Position numbers and translations under genes: made by a program
NCBI GenBank assembly: GCA_019054805.1
Contig: JAHQIY010000024.1
Location: 496,001 to 560,000 of the forward strand
Direction: 5' to 3'
Origin: Brachionus manjavacas
Taxonomy: Eukaryota; Rotifera; Eurotatoria; Ploima; Brachionidae
Length of the DNA stretch: 64,000 bases
In this document: positions 1-13,906 of the stretch, in pieces
Layout of the letters: the number at the start of each line of letters is the position of its first letter
How positions within the stretch are numbered: position 1 is the stretch's first letter
The notes under the pieces: generated by a model
What the model saw: the letters and a program-made list of their open reading frames with translations, nothing else
What the model was told of the DNA's origin: nothing
The model's database searches: none

Positions 1-199
1 TGGATGTGCGATCATTAACTTTTTTTGTGGTGTCCAAAAGTTAAGTTAAGGATAATTTGATAGGAATGGATGTGTTACCGAAGTTTCTTTTCCTCAAAGA
101 ATCATTATGTCAATTAAAGCGAATAGTTGAAACCCTCTCATACAAAATGATTGCTTAAGTTAGTATCAAAACCAGATTGTTCAATAAAATAACTGTGGT

Positions 200-777
200 T
201 GACTTTCTCACTAGTTATTTTCAGATTTTAATGAGGCCTGAATTCAGGCAATTTACCGCATTCACATTTGAATAAGGCTTGTTTGAATATTTGGTCATTC
301 CAACGGGCTTTGGTTCACGTGCTCTCTAATTTTATCAATGCTGGTTTTGTAATGGTATATTTAGACGGCATCTTAATCCACTCTGAATCTCTAGTCGAAA
401 ACTTGTAACACATTGAATTGGTAGTGAATGAATTGAAAAGATTCGAATTAACGGTAAAATTAAGCAAATGCGGAGTCGCTCAACAAACTATAATGTTCTT
501 ACGTCAAGTAATTAATAATGGTAATAAAATGCCAGATACAAAAAAGTGTGAAGCCCTCCATCGATACAAAAATCCAACAAATTTAACACAATTACAAGAC
601 TTCCTTCAAATATAAAATTCACCACACTCGAGTGTCATAAGAACCTGATTTGGAATTATCAGATAATGATGGCCTTTTTGAATCCAATCAATACTTGCGT
701 GGTCAAGCCCAAGAGGCTAGAACTCAAATCTGTCGGAGTCAACGAGTTAGAAAACCATTTGACCGTTTAAAATACTA
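200..777 (+). pseudogene. Degenerate Ty3/gypsy pol relic (RT fragment joined to pol C-terminus)
   Basis: Translation in shifting frames gives gypsy RT pieces. A stretch around 240-300 reads like the RT palm (FRQFTAFTFE, then PTGFGSRA). Around 355-385 the catalytic box reads VYLDGILIHS, so the second catalytic Asp of YxDD is replaced by Gly. From 418 to 612 an open stretch encodes the RT connection region (KLSKCGVAQQTIMFLRQVI). After its stop codon at 613-615 the reading jumps to a pol C-terminal tail ending RVRKPFDRLKY-stop at 777, which resembles the tails of the two better preserved gypsy elements in this window. RNase H and integrase are therefore missing through an internal deletion. In-frame stops and the lost Asp make this a dead copy. 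The left LTR lies outside the window or is gone. Confidence 0.75.
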
Positions 778-849
778 ACCTTTGTTACCAAAATTGTAAA
801 TAATAAGTTTGAAATTAATTGTGTAAATTTTCAACCTACAATTATGTAA

Positions 850-1455
850 TACTAGATATAATAGGGTAGTACGACCACTCGCGGAGTTGCAACATAAAGA
901 GCTAGAACTCCAGCGTCAGCAAGCTTCAGCAGAGGAAGAGCTCAGTTGGTCTCCTAATTGTTGAAATCCAGAAGGTCTGCGACCGAGAGAGAGCAAAATC
1001 GCATGTCAATGAAGACCTAATCAACCAAATCCGGAACCAAATCGCTAATTTCCGTGACGAAAATGTTGCCCTCGGACTAAAGAACCAAGAAGTGAGAAGT
1101 ACACGAAAACGGTCAAAAATCGAAGGAGAACACTCAAATGAACCGTTGGGTACCACTCCCCGTACAGCGACCAGTTTTCCTCGTTCAACACTCAGACTAA
1201 CCCCGGTACACACACTACAAAAGCCACTTTCGGACTCAAATACTCCCTAAGATGAAGGAACCTGCGTAGTCTGTTTCGGAAGGCTTGCCGAAGCGGGTTC
1301 ACTCTCTAGTGTAAAGTGCGGCCATGTTTTCTGCAAGGTCTGCTTATACACATTTTAACAGCGTTGAAGCGAGATAGAAGACATGGGGACTTTGGCTTCA
1401 ATTCAAACGAATTTAATTATCCGAATTGTAGAATACCACACGACTCCAACTACTA
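850..1455 (+). pseudogene. Coiled-coil plus RING-finger relic downstream of gypsy pol
   Basis: From about 885 the plus strand encodes a charged heptad-rich stretch (ELQHKELELQRQQASAEEEL), a frameshift near 945, more coiled coil (residues such as VEIQKVCDRERAKSHVNEDL), a basic Ser/Thr/Pro-rich linker, one in-frame stop near 1248, then a RING-HC signature: C-x2-C (CVVC), 14 residues, C-G-H, x2, C-x2-C (CKVC) at about 1265-1355. The last pair of zinc ligands is degraded (YPNC where CPxC is expected, after another frame change). Base composition is richer in GC than the flanks. It sits directly after the gypsy pol tail, the same position in which two other elements in this window carry an extra ORF, so it is probably an accessory ORF of the dead element. 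It could instead be a host gene fragment. Confidence 0.6.
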
Positions 1456-1689
1456 TACTCGGCTCAAATTATGACGTCTTTGTTATGGTTGAAATAATGA
1501 TTAGTATTTTTTTGTTTTTTTTTATTTGATTTGTTATCCACCGCAACAGACCAATTTTGTATCGCTGCTGGGAGAACTTGTCTAAAAGGGGTAGGTGATT
1601 CATCACAATCAACTCGAGTCGAAGCGGGATCAGTTCAATCAGGCAAACTCAATACTCTTTGAAAGGATCTGCAAAGTAGAGATGTATTC

Positions 1690-2012
1690 ATCTGCAAACG
1701 GGAAGAAAATGTCGTCCGAATGAGAAAGTAAATATAACTCCAGGAGATAGACAGAAGAGTTGTTGAAAAAATTCAATACTCCAGTTCTATGAAGAAAAAA
1801 ACCATTTAGAGGAAAGCAAAGACCAAATTACAGGTAGAGAAAGAAAAATTAAAATTTCAGAAAGAACGATTAAGTCGAAGATCTTGCTCGAGTGGGAAAT
1901 GCACCACTTTAGTTTGCCCTATTTCCATCGATGCACCAAGACCGGAAGTCGGTATTCTAGCGATAATGTGTCGACATGTCTTGTGCTGTAAGCATTTCCT
2001 TAAAATAAGAAA
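1690..2012 (+). pseudogene. Second coiled-coil/RING-like relic
   Basis: A plus-strand frame from about 1755 encodes a Lys/Glu-rich helix with stops (KTKLQVEKEKLKFQKERL), then a RING-like half domain at about 1915-2005: CPIS, IDAPRPEVG, then MCRHVLCCKHFL. The pattern CP-I-x...C-x-H-V-x-C-C/x-x-x-F resembles RNF4-type RING domains, with one Cys of the first pair replaced by Ser. The domain is cut off by the 13-bp minisatellite that follows. Either a second, diverged copy of the RING relic just upstream or the remains of another element's accessory ORF. Confidence 0.45.
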
Positions 2013-2092
2013 CAGAATGCAGAAACAGAATGCAGAAACAGAATGCAGAAACAGAATGCAGAAACAGAATGCAGAAACAGAATGCAGAAACC
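2009..2092 (+). repeat. 13-bp minisatellite, about 6.4 copies
   Basis: Near-perfect tandem copies of GAAACAGAATGCA. It creates a spurious hydrophobic open frame on the minus strand (repeating FCFCILFLHSVSA-like residues), which is not a gene. Confidence 0.95.
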
Positions 2093-2826
2093 AAAAGATC
2101 AATAAATTTTTTGAGCTTCACTTTCATTAATCTACGGAGTTTTTTGGTTCCATTTTTTTAATTTTTTACTTATATCATAAAAAAATTAAAAAAAAATTTA
2201 TTTATAAAGTGGTATTAGTTATGTTTGAGTTGTTTTGAAGTTTGTCTTAAATCTAATTTTTTTCGTATGTTATTATTTATAATCAAGCAAACACTTATTT
2301 TCAGGTTGGGGAGGTGTGTTAAAGCTAGAAATGACACAGTCTTTATATTTTGTTTTTTATGTTACTTTTTGTTCAGTTCGTTTCTCAGGTTATTATTTAT
2401 TATAAGTCACTCTAATGTGCTTAATAAAAACAGATTCCGAATAAAAGTGTTCAACCAAAAAATCTCTAATTTTTTCTCTAACACTCTTTCATTCAAGTGA
2501 ACTAACTGCTAATGTATTTTAAAAAATTTTGATTCTCAAAATGACTCAAACATTAAAAAATAAATTCTTGGTTGAAAACGGTGAACATAAATGCCCATTG
2601 CCATAACGTACTAATTGTGATAGGACATATTAACACAGTAGTTTGAAATTAAAATAGTTTTTGATAAAGTAAAGATCGGCATGATTGCGGTTCCATAAAC
2701 GATAATAGATAAAGATTTGTTGATTTTTTTTAGCACATTTTTTTAGCAAATCTAAAAACTTACTTGACAATCACCTTGTGGAAGAACACTGAATTAGATA
2801 GACCATTTCGTCGTAAAAGAGGCAAA

Positions 2827-2936
2827 CTGGGAGCGAATATTAAATGATTTAAATGCATTTAGAAGTGCAAACGCCTTTTCAGATCACTTTATTGTTGTTG
2901 GATCATTACAGCTAAAATTGAATAAAAAGTAAGGAT
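2827..2936 (+). pseudogene. Non-LTR retrotransposon endonuclease C-terminal scrap
   Basis: The plus-strand frame ends with ANAFSDHFIVVGSLQLKLNKK and a stop. The SDH box followed by a V-x-(x)-L-K-L-K segment matches the end of the apurinic-like endonuclease of RTE-type LINEs. Nothing upstream keeps a long frame, so this is an isolated remnant. Confidence 0.5.
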
Positions 2937-5900
2937 AAACGAACAAACAGACAAGCAATGTTGCTGATGCCAAGCTTGCATATCAAAGAAGATCAGTGAA
3001 GCTTTCAATTAAAGAAATCATCTTTGCGGAAGACAAAATGCAACGCTGGTGAATAACAAAATAGGAACATACCTGACCTTCTGTACTATTAAAAAAATGA
3101 ATATGATGATTTAAAAAAAAATTTTTAAATCTTGAATAAATTATCTAAGGAAAATAAGATTGAAGTGGTATCATTTGCTGAATGCATCTGGTTTGGATTG
3201 AGAATCTCCAGGATCTTAATTTTGCGGTTAAGATTATTTTAATATCGTGAACCGAGAATCATATAAGAAAAAGATCGAAAATTTGATTAAATTCTAAAAC
3301 TAAAACACTAAAATAACATTTCATCATAACATTAATTCTTTCAAATCAACAAAGAACTTGATGCAACTATTTCTGTTGGAAACCAAAATCTTTACATGTC
3401 TGGAAAGCGTAGATAGCTAAAACGAAGGTTCTAAGACATCCCAAATAGAAAATCGAAAGACACAATTTTATTTTTTATTTTTTTTTTCAATTTTAGATTG
3501 TCGATTTTTAATTATTCGAAACTAAGTCCTGTAATTTTTTTTCAATAATCGAATCTTATTGAAAAAAAATTACACATGCATTCATTTAACCATCAAGCTT
3601 CATGTTTTTTCAATTTTTACCAAATAAAGCTATTATTCAAGTCAAGACCCAAAATTAGAATTTAATTTTTTAGTCAAAAAAATTTAAATGAAAGTTAATA
3701 CCCCGGTCATTGCCATTTGGGTATAAGTTATAATTTTTGCCTTTCTTTTTTTATTTAAAAAAATAATTTTAAAATGTAAATATAAAACTTCAGATTTTCA
3801 GCTTTATTATTCAGTCTTTTATTTAAACTTTAACAAACGAATTATGAGATTTTCCCAAAATTATTATTAGTATACTATTATTAAAAAAAATCGTTTTCCA
3901 TTGAATTTTTTTTTATCTTTTTAATCGTTTTCTATCGTACCCACTTATTTCGTTAGTATTTTTATAATTAATCATAATAATTAAAATCTTTCTATTACAT
4001 TTTTTACATTTACAGTAAAAGATTTTGAATTATGATTTTTGATTATTCCAAATAACTCATAAAAAATAAGTGCTATTTTTCAAATTTTTTCGAAAATAAT
4101 TTTTATGTGAAGCAAAATTGAAATAAAATGTAGAATTTTACCAAATTAAATTATACTTTTTCTGGGCAAAGTTAAAAAGATTTTTCAAAATCCTTCAAGA
4201 AAAGATCGAAGAGGAGTTTCTTGTTCTGAACAAAAAATTCATTCGCATGAATACAGGCTTTTAATTTTATTTAGATATTTTTAATAGTTAAATGATTAAT
4301 CAATCTGTTTATAGATAAAAGTTTTAGATAAAACTGGTACAATACTTCCTTTTAAATATTTGCATGCTATCAAAGCTTTAAACCGAATAATATTTAGAGC
4401 TGTAATTAAATTAAGCTTTTATTTGGAAAATTTTTTTTTCGAATTTTTTATTTAGACTGAGATACTTTGTCAAAACTGATCTCAAATCATTTATTTTACT
4501 AGAATATTGAGTTTTTTGAAAGATTATAAGCTTAAAACTGTCAAAAAAATATGCTCTTATTCATTAATAATTAGTTAAAATGATAATTGTGTTAATATGC
4601 CTTTATAACAGTGAAATATTATTTTTAAAATTCTCTAAAATTATAATTTGATGAAAAAATCCTCTTTTGTTAAGATATTTGAGATAAATTAAAAGAAAAA
4701 TGAATCACAAATAAATACTAAAATAATGACAATAATTTTTTTTATTGAAATAATGTATAGTTGATAAATTTTCAAATTCTGAGTTATTTAAATAATTAAA
4801 TTTGATAAATTAAATCTATAATTATGACAAGACCTAAATATGACAAAAAAAATCTTGTTTGCTTAAATTAAAATTCAACTAAATAATCCCAATGTATTGC
4901 AATACATTTAAATGTACTTATCTCGAGAAAAAAATGTATCAAAACTGATTGAATTAATTTTTTTTAGAATATAGACTTTTAATTAAAATTGAAATATTCA
5001 AAAACTTATTTTTTATATTAATATTTAATCTTAAAATCTATTTTAACAGTAAATTTGAAGGTATTCAGACAAATAAGATATTTTTTTTTCTAAAATTTGC
5101 ATAAATTGTGTCGAATTTGTTTTCTCTTTTTCCTAAATTCGAAAATTGAGCTTGAACAAAAATGAAAAAATGAAAAATTAGAGCAATCAAGAATAAAATC
5201 CTTTTTGAAATTTAAACGATAATAAGATAAATACACACGCTAAAGAATACATTTATTTGATTCAGTGGCACAAAAGAAAAAACATGGAAAAGAAAAAATA
5301 CAATTAAATTTTAGCAATTTTAAAATTTAAATATTTTTTATTTGCTAAAATAAAGACTTGCTAAAAAGAGTATTAAAAGTAACTAAGTCTTTGATATATC
5401 CTCTATTTTCTTTTCCCTCAAGTTTCTTTTTATTCTCGTTCTCTTCTATTTTTATTTACTCATAAAATATTTGGAAAAAATTTTAAATCAATTTGTATTC
5501 ATTATGATTAGATTTTAATTTGAAAGAAAAAACTATTTTCAGTTCATTTTTTTCAAGTTTCTCGTAGTTTCAAAACTGGTAATGTATTTAGTTTTTTTTT
5601 CTTTTATTTTATTTATTAAATATTTGTAATTAAAGTTTCAATATGTTATATTATTTTCAGTTTTACATTGAATTCATCAGAAGCTTTCTTTTTTTACCTG
5701 GTATATTTAAAGGATTCTTTTTTTGTTTCTTTCAAACGAACTTGCTGAGAGATTCAAGTGCTGATTTGGCTTCTAAATTTTTAATAACATTCTCGCATTA
5801 AGAAACTTTAAATTAACTATTTATCAATTTATTAGAAAATATTTTTTTTTAAATAAAATAGAAGCAAAAATTCAACGAGTTAGCAAAATTCAATTGCATT

Positions 5901-7397
5901 GTAAAAATTACAATCGAACCATTCATGCTAATTATTAATTTTGAGTTAAGAAAGTCATATTTATTAAGCTATAAAGTTTTTGTTGGTTTCATGAAAATTG
6001 TAATGTTAAGGTCTCTAAGTGAAACACTAAGCATTTTAAAGAGAATTTTTGAAATATAAAAAAAAAGCCAAACTATTGAAACCAACATATATAAAATTTC
6101 TATTTAAACAAATAAAAGAAAAATTAGATTTAAAAAAGAGTTTAAATAGTTAAACAAAGATCATATCAAAATTTTTTTTCTTTCTATGAAGGGATACCTT
6201 TCAACGAAATTGTTTCATTTTGTTTTCTACTTATTAGCTTCAATATGGAAATTCTCAATATATTTTAGAAGAAAAAAAAACGGGACAGAATCCTAGCATT
6301 TAATTTAATAGAGTTTGCAGTCGTATTTCTTGAGCATGCTTTTGTGTGAGACGTAAAAATTTGATAATTTATTCTATTTCTAATATAAAGCAATTTATGT
6401 GGCCTCCAGATTTCAACTAAACCGAATAGAAGCATACAAATCTTAATATTCTCTCTCAAGTCATAATTGACTAAATTTATTATACAAAATTGTCAAGATT
6501 AAACATTTTCTACACACACACTCACACACACACATACATTCAAAGCTTATGCTTCTTTTTTTTTTTCACGTCAAACAAAATATTTTTTGCCTTTGAATGT
6601 TTAATAATGTCTAAAATAATTGTGTTTGCATCCGATTGTGTGCAGCAAAGTTTGATTTGTGTCTAGTCAAGAGATAAGTTTATCTAACAGTTATAGCTTC
6701 CTTATTTAACGAAACCTGTGCTAACTTTAAACTTGGAAAGTAGCTGGACTTTTAAAGCTGAGTCGTATGTAAACGTTAAGTTGCTACAATTTCTCGGTTG
6801 TTTATTTTGTCTGCTTTGTTGTTTGTTCTATCACACTTGATGTAGATCAAATAGGACTTAAATTAAGTGAATATAACAATTAAAATTCATACCTATTTGG
6901 CTTGAAGAATAAGCGAGGAAGATATTTCTCGGATTTTTCTCGGATTTTTTTATTTTTTAGGATTTTTCAAGCACACAAATAGTGCTAAATAGACTAATTG
7001 AAATTTGTAAGAATTAAGCTGGAACATGATTGAAATGACATGATCTTTTGTACATGTGCACAAAATTAAAACTTTCAAAAATTAGGTTTATTGATTTTTA
7101 ATTACTAATAATTCTAATTTAAATTTGACTAATTTTTTGGCAAATACTTGAAATCGATAGATTAACACTGTTAAATGTAAAATGTCTCTTTTTTTTTGTT
7201 ACTTTTTTTTTTTCATCAAGATTTTAACATCTTCATCTAGTTGTAAATTGGTTTAGCTTAATTCCATTTGGTTCACTTTTTTTATTATTGTTGTGTATGC
7301 TTAGACTGTAGACACGTGCAAATGTGTCGCGGACTTGATTGTGGCTTTATGTTGGCTTGATTTTGGTTGCTTAGCACAAAAGCCGTAGATTAAGCCT

Positions 7398-7436
7398 TGA
7401 AGAGAGAGAGAGAGAAAGCGAGAGAGAGAGAGAGAA

Positions 7437-7474
<38 letters not shown>

Positions 7475-7482
7475 AGAAAAGG
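7398..7482. repeat. (GA)n microsatellite
   Basis: Interrupted GA dinucleotide run with occasional AAAGCG interruptions. On the minus strand it gives a meaningless Leu-Ser repeat frame. Confidence 0.95.
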
Positions 7483-7685
7483 ATCTAGACAAAGTAAGAG
7501 TGGTTCTTGTTAATTGTGCTTTCAAATTGTCTTATCTATTTTTATTTTGTTGTTCATGGTCATTTTGTTTATTGGCTAGCATTATTTGTTTTACTTTTAT
7601 CTGTGCGTATTTTTATATTTAGTGCTTTGAAAAAGAAAAGCCGAAATTAGTTGTGTTTTATTTTTGAAAATGAATTTTCAATTCC

Positions 7686-7738
7686 CTATCTATCTATCTA
7701 GCTATCTATTCAGCTATCTTCTATCTATCTAGTGATCT
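7686..7738. repeat. (TCTA)n microsatellite
   Basis: Imperfect TCTA tetranucleotide run interrupted by AGCTATC and TTC. Confidence 0.9.
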
Positions 7739-8148
7739 ATTTTTGTTTTTCTTGATAACAACTTGAAAATGATTATTTGAGTGCTTGGAAATTTTTGTTT
7801 TAGAACATACAAGTAGAATTCATTTGGCTACTTGTATTGTTCGTTGTATTGTTGATGGTATTGACTGTATTTGCAAGTACGTCGCACGTGAGCACTTAAT
7901 TCGATTGCTAAGCTAGGCTCAACCGACCGACAGTCCGACTGACCGGGTCCAAATTAATAGCGGTTCTAACTTTTGAAATTTGTTCAATATTTGCATTGAG
8001 GAAACAAAAAGACAAAGTACAAGATAGGATTAGAAAGGTGAAATAAAAGATTCTTAATCAAATTCTCAACAAAAGTGGCTAAATATTTTAAATGAAAAAA
8101 ATAAAATAATAATAAAAACTTGCCAATCGCAATAAATGCCGACTAAAG

Positions 8149-8172
8149 ACAACAACAACAACAACAACAAAA
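8149..8172. repeat. (AAC)n microsatellite
   Basis: Tandem CAA/AAC triplets. Confidence 0.85.
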
Positions 8173-8698
8173 GACAATATCTACGCATCACTTTGTACGA
8201 CATTGTGCGCGACCACTTTATTCTTAAGATGATATATCTACTTGACTCGAATTTTTTTTCATCTATTTCTATCTATTTCATTTGGTTGATTGAGAATTGT
8301 GCTAGGTTCCATTACTCAATCAAAAGCTCTCTTTGCTGGTGTTCAAAAGAGAAAGAGAAAAAAAACTTGAATTTTTACATGAGCTATGATGAAATTCGCT
8401 CAATTTTTTTATATTCTTATAAATCAAGCACTTAATTTTCTAAATTAATTTTGCACCAATTAAATCAAAGCTGTTTGTTTCTTTTCGTTAATTCATTTTT
8501 CTATTGGACGCTTTTTGGAGAAAATAAAATAATAATCAAATTATCTAACAAACATGAGAATAATTTAGCAAAAAATAAAGTTTTAATTAAATTCCACTTT
8601 CATTTTATTGAGTCGTTCATTCATTCTAGCATTAAATTTTTGATTAAATGCTGCTCGTTATTTTAAGCTTGTTTATCAGTAAAAAGTAAATTTTTTTT

Positions 8699-8722
8699 CA
8701 TATATATATATATATATATATT
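8699..8722. repeat. (TA)n microsatellite
   Basis: About eleven TA dinucleotides in a row. Confidence 0.9.
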
Positions 8723-9506
8723 ATCAATAAAATTGTGAGAAAATTTCTAACTGCTTGTAAACGCACACGTTTAAACTCTTTAAAATTGGGTCTTTAAAAT
8801 TTAGACTTAGAACTTGGTACTTTTTTTTTTCTATGTTAGTCATCAAAATTTAGATAAGAGTTGAACAAGAGTGAAAAAATGAAAAAAAAATAATAATAAT
8901 AACTAGCGCATAAGATTGCTACCGATAATATAAATGTGGTTCAAATTTAGCATTAAACGACCACAAATATTATCTTAGAGGAACTTTCTTGTTCTAATCT
9001 AGAAACAAATTTTTAATGTAACAAGAAAAAGAAAGGGAAAAAGAGTAAAAAAAAAACAAGATTTATCATCGATTAGCACCAGGAGTATTGAATTTTGTAA
9101 GTTCGACCCATTAATTGCTTATGTTAGGGCGTTTTCCTTCCACTTTTATCTCCAAAGTTAATCATATTAAAAATAAACGCCAAAAATTGCGATCAGTCTA
9201 ATAAAGTATCTTTATTTACTAAATGGCTCGTTCATTTGTTAGATTTCTATTTAGTTATTTGCTGCCAATGAACATCTAGAGCACAATGATGCTAGAGATT
9301 ACTATCTAGCATTATTGTTCTTAATATTGTTCTTAATATTGTTCTTATTAGTGTTATTTTTATTATTATTCTTATCATTATTATTGTGATTGGTAAGAAC
9401 AAGTTGCTCAAATTTGACCACAAGTAATGTAGCCTGCCTGCCTGATGCATCGCTTCAACACTTCAATGTCGAATTTGATGCCAATTATTTGCATTGTTGT
9501 TTTGTA

Positions 9507-9537
9507 GTTGTTTTGTTGTTGTTGTTGTTGTTGTTTA
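9507..9537. repeat. (TTG)n microsatellite
   Basis: Run of TTG triplets. Confidence 0.85.
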
Positions 9538-10205
9538 AATGTTAATTCAATTTTTGACAGACTTACTCACTTGTCGGCATAATATGTTTCATCAAGATTA
9601 TTTTTTTATTTTATTTTTGTTTCAATAAGAAATAGATTTAAAAAGAAGAACATATCCTAAGTGAAAAGTTCACTAATATTTTTAGCAAATAATACAGGAC
9701 TAAAGTGGTGCTCATGCTAAGTTCTAGTTGTGTTTACTGAAAAAACAACCAATTTTAATTGCTCAAGATATATGCAAGATTTAGATTAAGATAATAGTTT
9801 TTTTTTTCTTCTTTTTGTAGTTTCGTCAGATTTTGTTGTTACTTTGATTTTGCTTGCAGATACCGCGCGCCTTCTCCATGTTTTCTTTATTCTCCATACC
9901 ACTAACTCATATATTCTATTCAAATATTTTCTCTCTTTTTATTTCATAGACTTTCGTATTCATTTGTTCGCCTATTTTAATTAGCTGCTAATTATCTCAG
10001 GTTGTTTTATTTTATTTTATTTTTTTTGGTTGTTAGATTTTACTTTTAACTTTAATATAAGATAAGGCTAATAAAAAGCAGATTTATTTCTTAAGTATTA
10101 ATATTAATATTTTTCTACTTATAAATTCAGATTGATTTTGGATATTTGAAATTGTTGTTGGCTTTTCATTTTGCTATTTGCTGTTGTACGACAAGTTTAA
10201 GCACT

Positions 10206-10263
10206 TCTCTCTCTCTCTCTCTACGTCTCTCTCTCTATGTCTCTCTCTCTCTCTATGTCTCTT
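10206..10263. repeat. (CT)n microsatellite
   Basis: Interrupted CT run with TACGTCT/TATGTCT interruptions, about 440 bp upstream of the CSL start codon. Confidence 0.9.
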
Positions 10264-10698
10264 ATCTTGACTTGTATTTATTTTTCATTCTTAATTCTTT
10301 AATTCACTTATTCATTCCTTCACTCCTTCATTTATATAATCTTGCCAAAGTCTTACTATTTTGTTCTCATTTAGCCTACGTCGTCGAAAGCTCTTGCGTT
10401 TCGCTTGTCGTCTTTTTTTGCTTTATGGTAATCTTAGACTCGAAAAAAAGAAATTGACTAATTTAATTTTCATCATGAGCTTGTCTTTATTTTTTTTAAG
10501 TTTCTATTTTGCCAACACGAGTCAACTTTTCCGAATATTTCAGTTTTAAATTTGATTGTTCACTTCACATAAATCAAACATTGTTTGCAAATGTATAATT
10601 AATTTATTAATTAGAATATGATTTAGAAAAAAATTGGAAAGTATTTAGAAAAAAGAAAAATAAAGAAAAGAGAAAAGAGGAGACAACACAAAAAATAA

Positions 10699-13357
<2,659 letters not shown>

Positions 13358-13508
13358 TTTTTATTTTTAAAACGTAATACAATATAATTGTAAATTTAAA
13401 TATGAATTTCATTTAAAATTTGTCAATTGAATATTTTATTTTTTTTCCGTTTTTCTTTTAATAAAATGATTTTATAGATTTTGAAGCTTTTTTTTCGTGT
13501 TAGTTAGT

Positions 13509-13725
13509 TTAAACTGCGGTATAGACAAGTCTATACCAAGGCATTTAAGCGTTTAGCCTTTTTAAGGCTTTGGCAGTAATTGCTTGGTGACATTCCATAC
13601 ACTTCTTCATCAATGAAACCCTTGAAACTATTTCTCGATGTCGCTGACACTGCATATTCAGATAAATCGTTCCAAACTGAAGTTACTCGATTTGATAGAA
13701 AATTGTAGAAATGGTATGACCTTTT
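13509..13725 (-). mobile_element. Non-LTR retrotransposon (LINE) 3' end fragment
   Basis: The minus strand encodes the typical tail of LINE ORF2 proteins: NFLSNRVTSVWNDLSEYAV, then SFKGFIDEEVYGMS, matching the conserved pattern FxxRVVxxWNxLPxxVVxAxSxxxFKxxLD. It lies between the convergent 3' ends of CSL and the EFCAB7 homologue. Only the last ~60 codons remain, as expected from 5' truncation. Confidence 0.7.
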
Positions 13726-13906
13726 TTTTATTGATACAATAATTTTCTAACTATTTCGAAAATCTTAAGAGATAAACTTTTAAAATACGAATATAATGAA
13801 TTTGAGATGTTAGTAAAAAAATTTATTTGATAAATTTATTCTTATGTTTTTTGTCTGAAAAAAATGATAGAATTTTCAGAAATAAAAAAAATTCTAAAAA
13901 AAGTTT

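Larger units (their letters stand above)
2940..10690. other. Gene-free AT-rich intergenic region upstream of CSL
   Basis: About 7.7 kb of very AT-rich sequence with frequent stops in all frames and no frame with recognisable protein similarity. Short open frames at 6265-6459, 8136-8435, 8451-8666 and 10146-10549 are low-complexity or microsatellite derived. The region may hold the promoter and enhancers of the CSL gene, but no element could be picked out with confidence. Confidence 0.6.

Noticed and set aside
1857-2102. 81-codon minus-strand frame with repeated hydrophobic blocks
   Set aside because: Encoded by the 13-bp minisatellite.
7301-7525. Leu-Ser repeat protein on the minus strand
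   Set aside because: Translation of the (GA)n microsatellite.
8136-8666. Two open frames of 99 and 71 codons
   Set aside because: AT-rich low-complexity peptides dominated by Phe, Ile, Asn and Lys with no splice or family support.
10146-10549. Two plus-strand frames of 103 and 62 codons upstream of CSL
   Set aside because: The first runs through a (CT)n microsatellite and both lack any recognisable pattern. The region is more likely CSL 5' flank.
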